11,481 nucleotides of DNA from Candidatus Bathyarchaeota archaeon (lineage in GTDB: Archaea > Thermoproteota > Bathyarchaeia > RBG-16-48-13 > GCA-020355125). The notes under the pieces were generated by a model that saw only the letters and a program-made list of their open reading frames with translations, was not told the origin of the DNA and did no database searches. Shown here one piece after another: positions 6,572 to 11,481 of this stretch. How positions within the stretch are numbered: position 1 is the first letter of the stretch; each line of letters opens with the position of its first letter. The DNA is taken from positions 1-11,481 of the forward strand of contig JAUWJG010000019.1 in NCBI GenBank assembly GCA_030607815.1, given 5' to 3'. A program made the position numbers and the translations under genes.

Positions 6572-9500
6572 ATGGAGAAAAGAGATCCGAGAAGTGGGAT
6601 TATATCTATCATTTTTTTCATTATCTTTTTAATGAGCTCACTCAGTATGTTTAATCTACCGCCCATATTTCTAGTAGTTATTTTAATTATCGTTATTATT
6701 GCTTACTTGTATTATAATAATTATAAAAAAAAGCAAACCCAAACTCCTATTGAACCACAAGAATTTCCACCAATATACCAAAGTTCTCCATTTCAACCAA
6801 AAATTGATTTTAAAATCAATTTTAAGATAGGAAAATGGGTTCTCCTCATAATCGTTCCAGTAGTAGTTTTAGGAATTGTTCTCTTCGAAAATTGGTGGCT
6901 CAACGTTAATATCCTCGAATATTTATACCTTAATAAGGCCAACGGAGTTGATTGGTGGAACCTAACCTTCCTTGATAATTATTACTTTTATGCTTGTATA
7001 GCCATTGGCCTTCTAATTGCGCTTAGTGATCCTCGAATAATAATTAAAAAGAATGCTTCTGGAAAAAGAACTTTCTTTCTTCATAGTAAGATTTGGGGAG
7101 GCCTATACAACCTCAGAGACCAGATCTATAACCTTATGGGACAATTCCCCTCCACCTCTAGAGGGTTGGCTGGACAAACTTATGGGGATAAAATTTCGAT
7201 AAAGCAGGGACTCTTATGGCGGATAATTGAATTTCTAGGTGGAACTCTAATAGTAGGACCCATCTTTGCTAAAGAATTAGCTTTAAAATATCTCCTCATT
7301 GCCAAATGGATTGAAACTCAACAATCCTCTTGGTTAGAACTTGTAAATCGAAGCCTCTCTTTACTTTACACCAGACTCTTCACTTCTGAGATGCCAACTG
7401 GAACATCACTTATAGAAAACTCCATTGTTTTAGAGTTTTTAACTTTTCTTAAGATTCCCTTGCTTATATTTGGAGGGATCTGGGTAGTGCGTCTTATTGT
7501 ATCTTTCATCTTAGAACTTCAAGAAGGAAGAATCAGCAAAGTTATAAGAGCGGTTACATTGATCGGCTTGATCATTATTTTACCCCTTCTTATCAATGTT
7601 CCAACCCAAATCTTTGACATAACGACCCCCTTCTACATCCACTCCATGGTTATAGGCGCTATTACCCTCTTTGTACTGAGCATCTTTCTAAGTTTAAAAG
7701 ATGTCTGGGTTCAAGATATGATTAACAAAATTTTTCGACAAAGAATAATCCTTATCATCATAGCAGTAATACTTTCAGGCAGCTTACTATATGGCCCCGC
7801 AGTGGTCGCTTTACAGTACGCTCCATCTATGCAAGGTAATTGGATAGACTGGATTTGGAAACCAACGTACCTTCCAACTATTGAATACACTAGATGGAGT
7901 ACGGGTTTAAATCAGATAAATGAGAATCAGATGACCGCTGTAATGGATACAGGAGAAAACATTGAAATTCTCTCTAAAGTTCGAGTCTTCAATGAAGCCG
8001 CTGCTAAACTCAGATTGAAGCCCTACATTGGTGAAACATGGATGGACCTCAGAGAAGGCGACATTGTCTGGTCGAATAATAGAGAATATTGGATAGCACC
8101 ATTGACGATAACATCCCCTTCAACTGGTGAAGAAGAATGGCGTTCATCACGTATGCTCATAACACACTCAGAACGAGTCTTAGCTATAGATGCAGCGAAT
8201 GGGGAAATCGTACCGATTCAGTCAGTTTTTAATCTAACAAAACCCGTTTCTATGTATTATGGTGAAGGTGGACTTTTTGAATCGTCTGACATGGTCTATA
8301 TTGGTATTCCTGAATTTACTGAACGACATCTTCCAGACTATGACGGACCCGTCACATATGATGGTGCGTTTGACTATGTTTTAACTGGATTTGAACGTCT
8401 ATGGTTTTTCTCTGGAATCTTCGGTAAAGAGCAACTACGTTGGGATTTTGGAAGTGGATCGTGGGGAGACATAAATATGCTGTATTTCCGAGATATTAAT
8501 GAACGTCTCTCCAACATTCTTCTCCCCGGCATGACCATAGATGAAGATCCCTACCTAGTTTCTGATGGTGAAAATTTGTATTGGTCCCTTTACATCTACA
8601 TTGAAAGAGACATGCCCACCGAATACTTGGACTATCCCAACAATCAAAATAAATTCTGGAGAGTCTTCGCAACAGTTCTCATCAATGCTTACGATGGTGA
8701 CATTCAAGGATATATTGTTGGTCAAGATGAACAAAATTACATCCTAGATTTCTATCGTAGTATGTATCCGCAATGGAATAATTCCATTCCAGAATGGCTC
8801 GAAAAACAATTACGTTACCCTGAATACCTCTTTGAAAAACAGATCGCTTCTTATAACAAGTACCATGTTGATGACCCCCTCTATTGGCAAGAACAAAGTA
8901 AGTTCTATGACTTGACAACTGGTGCTCTTGGAGAACCGATCGAAGATGTTAGATACATTGTCTTCTCGTTAAATAAGACGCTAAGTTGGACAAGTGTTAG
9001 GTTAGTGGAAAAATTACAGAGTCCAGGGAAGAATCTTGCTGGTGTATATTTAGCTCTTAATGGGAAAGATTTGGGAGATATCTTCCTACTTAGGGGTGAA
9101 GATGCGGCTGTTATCGGTCCTCAAGTGGCTTTGGAGACCATCAAGAACTTCGGCGCAACAAACGAACTCTTAACCCTTAACCCTAACTGGGTACATGGAA
9201 ATATCCTCTTGTACGTCATTAACAACACGCCATATTATTATATACCGTACTATGCTCAATCCACAGGTACTCTTTCCCCTGCCATGATGGTTACAGTTGA
9301 CGCCCTTTCTCAAAAAGTAGGTTACTACGTTATAACAAACCCGCAAGACGCTTCAGAAGTCGGTTTTTCTGCTACTGCTGCATATTCAGACCTTGTGGGT
9401 GTTCAGATAGAACAAACAGCAGAAATCCGTAGACAGTTAGTGATAGATACATTTGATGAAAAAGGACAGGAAAGAAGTTTTTCTGTTGAAGTTCCTGCCT

Positions 9501-9733
9501 TGATTAATCCAGATGTAGAATTTGAACCTGAAACTGTTACTTACCTTTCAGATACAGATTGGCCTCAAACTCAATCAAGGATAGTGTCCTTTATTGACGA
9601 ATGGGTTACGCCTAATAATTTAAAGACCATTTTCCGCAGAGAGAATAAAGCAGAAGGAACGATAGATTTCTCGGTCTTGATAAACGAATCGGGTGTAGTC
9701 TATCTACATACTCTGAGGATAATCTACAATTAA
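6572..9733 (+). CDS. UPF0182 family large integral membrane protein
   Basis: A 1053-residue protein I recognise as UPF0182, a family of unknown function known from actinobacteria, cyanobacteria and some archaea. Hydrophobic segments lie at about residues 9-29, 31-48, 88-106, 136-152, 214-232, 285-313, 325-343, 355-375 and 390-412, followed by about 640 mostly hydrophilic residues expected to lie outside the membrane. The aromatic stretch FENWWLNVNILEYLYL (105-120) resembles the Trp/Tyr-rich motif after an early helix in the family, and the boundary sequence at about 427-447 (DWIWKPTYLPTIEYTRW) starts the external domain. That domain has several N-x-S/T sequons (NLTKPV, NNSIPEW, NKTLSW, NNTPYY), compatible with surface glycosylation. 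The first 85 residues, with two helices and a Pro/Gln-rich linker (about 55-77), look like an addition to the core. ATG start; no strong ribosome binding site. It is flanked by terminator and promoter candidates, so probably a single-gene unit. No catalytic motif was found. Confidence 0.88.
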   Translation: MEKRDPRSGIISIIFFIIFLMSSLSMFNLPPIFLVVILIIVIIAYLYYNNYKKKQTQTPIEPQEFPPIYQSSPFQPKIDFKINFKIGKWVLLIIVPVVVLGIVLFENWWLNVNILEYLYLNKANGVDWWNLTFLDNYYFYACIAIGLLIALSDPRIIIKKNASGKRTFFLHSKIWGGLYNLRDQIYNLMGQFPSTSRGLAGQTYGDKISIKQGLLWRIIEFLGGTLIVGPIFAKELALKYLLIAKWIETQQSSWLELVNRSLSLLYTRLFTSEMPTGTSLIENSIVLEFLTFLKIPLLIFGGIWVVRLIVSFILELQEGRISKVIRAVTLIGLIIILPLLINVPTQIFDITTPFYIHSMVIGAITLFVLSIFLSLKDVWVQDMINKIFRQRIILIIIAVILSGSLLYGPAVVALQYAPSMQGNWIDWIWKPTYLPTIEYTRWSTGLNQINENQMTAVMDTGENIEILSKVRVFNEAAAKLRLKPYIGETWMDLREGDIVWSNNREYWIAPLTITSPSTGEEEWRSSRMLITHSERVLAIDAANGEIVPIQSVFNLTKPVSMYYGEGGLFESSDMVYIGIPEFTERHLPDYDGPVTYDGAFDYVLTGFERLWFFSGIFGKEQLRWDFGSGSWGDINMLYFRDINERLSNILLPGMTIDEDPYLVSDGENLYWSLYIYIERDMPTEYLDYPNNQNKFWRVFATVLINAYDGDIQGYIVGQDEQNYILDFYRSMYPQWNNSIPEWLEKQLRYPEYLFEKQIASYNKYHVDDPLYWQEQSKFYDLTTGALGEPIEDVRYIVFSLNKTLSWTSVRLVEKLQSPGKNLAGVYLALNGKDLGDIFLLRGEDAAVIGPQVALETIKNFGATNELLTLNPNWVHGNILLYVINNTPYYYIPYYAQSTGTLSPAMMVTVDALSQKVGYYVITNPQDASEVGFSATAAYSDLVGVQIEQTAEIRRQLVIDTFDEKGQERSFSVEVPALINPDVEFEPETVTYLSDTDWPQTQSRIVSFIDEWVTPNNLKTIFRRENKAEGTIDFSVLINESGVVYLHTLRIIYN

Positions 9734-9837
9734 ACTCTAGATGTAATCATTCCATTCATACCCTGTATCAATAAATCCGTTGACAATTAAACATCAATAG
9801 AAAGATATCTTGAAGAACTCGATGTAATTATTCAAAC

Positions 9838-9847
9838 TATTTAATAT
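9838..9847 (+). promoter_or_regulatory. Candidate TATA box for the phosphoribosyltransferase gene
   Basis: TATTTAATAT preceded by CAAAC is centred about 38 bases before the ATG at 9880. This predicts transcription start near 9868 and a leader of about 12 bases containing GAGAT (9871-9875), a weak ribosome binding site. The remaining sequence from 9734 holds no recognisable gene or terminator. Confidence 0.45.
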
Positions 9848-9879
9848 GGGTCTTCATCTGGTTTTATAATGAGATCTTC

Positions 9880-10527
9880 ATGTTTGAAAGAAGGTTTAAG
9901 AATCGGGAAGAAGCGGGTAAAAGGCTGGCTAAGAAACTTTTAGAGTACCGAGGAAAAACCACTATTGTCTTTGCAATCCCTAGGGGTGGAGTGGTTACGG
10001 CTTATGAGATTGCAAAAACGTTAGATGCACCCTTAGATATTATTATCCCTCGGAAGATAGGAGCACCGGGGAATCAAGAATTAGCCATAGGTGCTGTTAC
10101 AGAGGATGGAACTACAATCCTTAATACGCGTTTAGTTACTATGCTTGGCATATCAGATGCCTATATCGAGTCCGAAAAAACAAAACAGATTGAGGAAATT
10201 AAGAGACGCGTAAAAACTTACAGAGGAGAACACCTTCCCAAGGATTTTGAGGGAAAGATCGTTATTCTTGTTGATGATGGTATAGCCACTGGAGCCACGG
10301 TTAGAGCGGCGATTCATTCACTTCTAAAAGGTAATCCCTCATTCATTGTCGTTGCTATCCCTGTTGGCCCACCTGATACGCTTAAAGAATTAAAGCAGGA
10401 GGTTGATAAATTGATTTACTTAGTCTCATATGAACCCTTCTTTGCCATTGGACAGTTCTATGTAGACTTTTCACAGGTACTTGATAAGGATGTAATTACC
10501 TTACTAAAAAAAACCAGGTTTGAGTAA
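9880..10527 (+). CDS. Phosphoribosyltransferase family protein, substrate unknown
   Basis: A 215-residue type I phosphoribosyltransferase-fold protein of the stand-alone 'predicted phosphoribosyltransferase' group. The PRPP-binding signature is ILVDDGIATGATV at residues 129-141, with the two acidic residues D132-D133. PRGGVVTAYEIAK (34-46) is the early loop, and PRKIGAPGNQELAIGAV (57-73) is a hallmark of this group rather than of the classic purine or orotate enzymes. A charged helical stretch lies at about 97-115. The base or other acceptor cannot be read from sequence, and the neighbours give no pathway clue. It has its own candidate promoter and an ATG start; the next gene is on the opposite strand. 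Confidence 0.88.
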   Translation: MFERRFKNREEAGKRLAKKLLEYRGKTTIVFAIPRGGVVTAYEIAKTLDAPLDIIIPRKIGAPGNQELAIGAVTEDGTTILNTRLVTMLGISDAYIESEKTKQIEEIKRRVKTYRGEHLPKDFEGKIVILVDDGIATGATVRAAIHSLLKGNPSFIVVAIPVGPPDTLKELKQEVDKLIYLVSYEPFFAIGQFYVDFSQVLDKDVITLLKKTRFE

Positions 10528-10708
10528 GACTATCCCCGAGACATTTCCCTCAAAACATAGAGTACCCACAATATAATCTCATTTTGAGTCTAAAACATTA
10601 CTTGTTTAGAAAAAAACTTAAACTGTTTATTGAATCTTAATTCATCAAACATGTAAAACTATTATGATTATCCATCTCTGTTGACGGTTTAGAACATGAA
10701 ACGTGTAC
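10528..10708. other. Convergent intergenic region
   Basis: These 181 bases separate two converging genes and hold no gene I can support. A short inverted repeat CTCAAAA (10549-10555) / TTTTGAG (10582-10588), with 26 bases between the arms, is the only possible stop structure for the + strand gene, and it is weak. Confidence 0.5.
10610..10616 (-). terminator. Possible T-tract terminator for the DUF1844 transcript
   Basis: Seven A on the + strand read as T7 on the - strand, about 93 bases beyond the DUF1844 stop. It is the only T-run of this length in the gap on that strand. Confidence 0.3.
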
Positions 10709-11038
10709 TTATTGTTCAGCAGCTTTTTTCTGTCTGACATAGTTGATTTGTAGATCAGTGAGTAACGATCGTAGCTTGTCTCTTTCATTATCCTCTAACT
10801 GAGGAGCGAGTTTATCTGTGATGAAAGCCACGCAATCGATCGTTATTATCGCTTTCTTGAAATCTTTTTGAATCTTCTGTGTTTTTGGGTCAACTCGTAA
10901 ACCCATATACTGCCAAGCTTTAACGTTGAGAATGTTTAAAAAGAACATTAGAATCGGATAGACATCAAGGGAAGAGATATCAAGACCTTTAGAACCAGTT
11001 TCTTTTTCGTTTTCTTCTTCCATCTCGTTAACCTTCAC
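10709..11038 (-). CDS. DUF1844 family small protein
   Basis: A 109-residue protein resembling DUF1844, a family of small helical proteins of unknown function. The first 20 residues are acidic and probably disordered (EMEEENEKETGSKG). The conserved part starts near residue 24 (LDVYPILMFFLNILNVKAWQYMG), continues through LRVDPKTQKIQKDFKKAIITID, in which DPxTxxxxxDxxxAxxxID matches the family pattern, and ends with the helix LLTDLQINYVRQK. The GTG at 11038 is used as the longest start. An internal ATG at 11021-11023, preceded by AAGG eight bases away, is a good alternative and would remove only the first five residues. It begins 16 bases after the nitrilase stop on the same strand, so the two are probably one operon. 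Confidence 0.75.
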   Translation of the reverse strand: MKVNEMEEENEKETGSKGLDISSLDVYPILMFFLNILNVKAWQYMGLRVDPKTQKIQKDFKKAIITIDCVAFITDKLAPQLEDNERDKLRSLLTDLQINYVRQKKAAEQ

Positions 11039-11054
11039 AATACAATTCTTTTCA

Positions 11055-11481
11055 TTAATACGTATTTATAGCTTTTACTAAAAGTCCATAAAACTCAGGT
11101 CTCCGTCTTTTAAAGAGTGGAAGTTCAAATTCACCTGGAACCAAAACTATATGTTTCTTTCTAGCCCCATCTAGATCAATTGTAGCGAAAATTATCTCTT
11201 CTTCCAAAGAGTTAGCTTCCACTAATGTTTTACCCGAATAATCCACAATCTTACTTTGGCCTATAAATTCAAAACCCCGCTCCTTTCCCACTCTATTTAC
11301 AGCGATAACATTAACCCTATTTTCGTAAGCTCTGGCATTGATTACATACTTTGGTACCAAATCAGCCCCTTTTGGCCAGTTTGTAGGTAACATTATACTT
11401 TCAGCTCCAAGTAGAGTAAGTACTCTAGCACTCTCCGGCATCCTTATATCAAAACATATATTCATCCCTATTCTACCCACC
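11055..11481 (-). CDS. Carbon-nitrogen hydrolase (nitrilase superfamily), C-terminal part
   Basis: The C-terminal half of an amidohydrolase that cleaves a non-peptide C-N bond through a cysteine nucleophile. The gene runs off the right edge. The visible 142 codons start at VGRIGMNICFDIRMPE, which carries the catalytic Cys (family pattern GxxICYDxRFPE, here with Phe and Met variants). Next come LGAESIMLPTNWPKGAD, then RAYENRVNVIAVNRVG, a typical strand after the active site, then GQSKIVDYSGKTLVEA, and the end FELPLFKRRRPEFYGLL, which matches the RRPELY tail of the superfamily. The catalytic Glu and Lys would lie in the missing N-terminal half of about 120-150 residues. The substrate cannot be decided; N-carbamoyl amidase, omega-amidase and related activities all share these motifs. 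It is probably the upstream member of an operon with DUF1844. Confidence 0.9.
   Translation of the reverse strand, partial: VGRIGMNICFDIRMPESARVLTLLGAESIMLPTNWPKGADLVPKYVINARAYENRVNVIAVNRVGKERGFEFIGQSKIVDYSGKTLVEANSLEEEIIFATIDLDGARKKHIVLVPGEFELPLFKRRRPEFYGLLVKAINTY

Noticed and set aside
8565..8918. Short open frames on both strands within the UPF0182 gene
   Set aside because: They are shadows of the long membrane-protein frame, without start signals or recognisable protein motifs.
9778..9812. TTGACA followed by an AT-rich stretch resembling a bacterial promoter
   Set aside because: Gene content is archaeal, no suitable -10 box is at the right distance, and a better TATA element lies closer to the gene.
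10549..10588. CTCAAAA / TTTTGAG inverted repeat as a terminator for the phosphoribosyltransferase gene
   Set aside because: The 7-base A:T-rich arms are 26 bases apart and no T-run follows, so a stable structure is unlikely. It is mentioned only within the intergenic entry.
1..11481. tRNA genes, CRISPR arrays, transposases, toxin-antitoxin or defence genes
   Set aside because: No T-loop and acceptor combination, no regularly spaced repeats and no matching protein motifs were seen on either strand.

Overview
This is a strongly A+T-rich archaeal chromosomal segment. The support is gene content and signals together: an archaeal/eukaryotic-type phenylalanyl-tRNA synthetase pair (alpha subunit with a long N-terminal winged-helix region, beta subunit without a C-terminal anticodon-binding extension), the archaeal form of phosphopantetheine adenylyltransferase, a type II methionine aminopeptidase of archaeal length, a DUF1512 protein (an archaeal family), archaeal-looking TATA elements, and a GGTGA-type ribosome binding site. 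I cannot fix the lineage. A TACK, Asgard or Bathyarchaeota-like genome would fit, but this is inference. Nine genes are seen almost whole or whole and a tenth is cut by the right edge. No tRNA, rRNA, CRISPR array, insertion sequence or phage gene was recognised.

Layout: (1) 1-1539, + strand: a DUF1512 membrane-anchored protein overlapping a small two-helix membrane protein with a zinc-ribbon-like tail. (2) 1534-2430, - strand: methionine aminopeptidase, converging on the previous gene with a 6-base overlap. (3) A 60-75 base divergent intergenic region with one AT-rich element that could serve both directions, then archaeal PPAT (CoA synthesis) on +, followed by a hairpin/T-tract terminator. 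(4) A leader of about 270 bases with clustered repeats, then the pheS-pheT operon with one base between the genes, closed by a T8 tract. (5) 6572-9733: a giant UPF0182 membrane protein, about nine membrane segments plus a domain of about 640 residues outside the membrane. (6) 9880-10527: a phosphoribosyltransferase of unknown substrate. (7) - strand from the right edge: a nitrilase-superfamily amidohydrolase followed by a small DUF1844 protein.

How they work together: most of the identifiable genes are housekeeping for protein synthesis and maturation (PheST, MetAP) and cofactor supply (PPAT). The uncharacterised material is the DUF1512/zinc-ribbon membrane pair, UPF0182, and DUF1844 beside a nitrilase. 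I see no defence, secretion or biosynthetic cluster, and no clear new multi-gene system. The most distinctive features are the heavy and often forced use of TTG/GTG start codons, the overlapping DUF1512/zinc-ribbon pair, the repeat-bearing pheS leader, a substitution in the PheS active-site loop, and an extra N-terminal membrane module on UPF0182.
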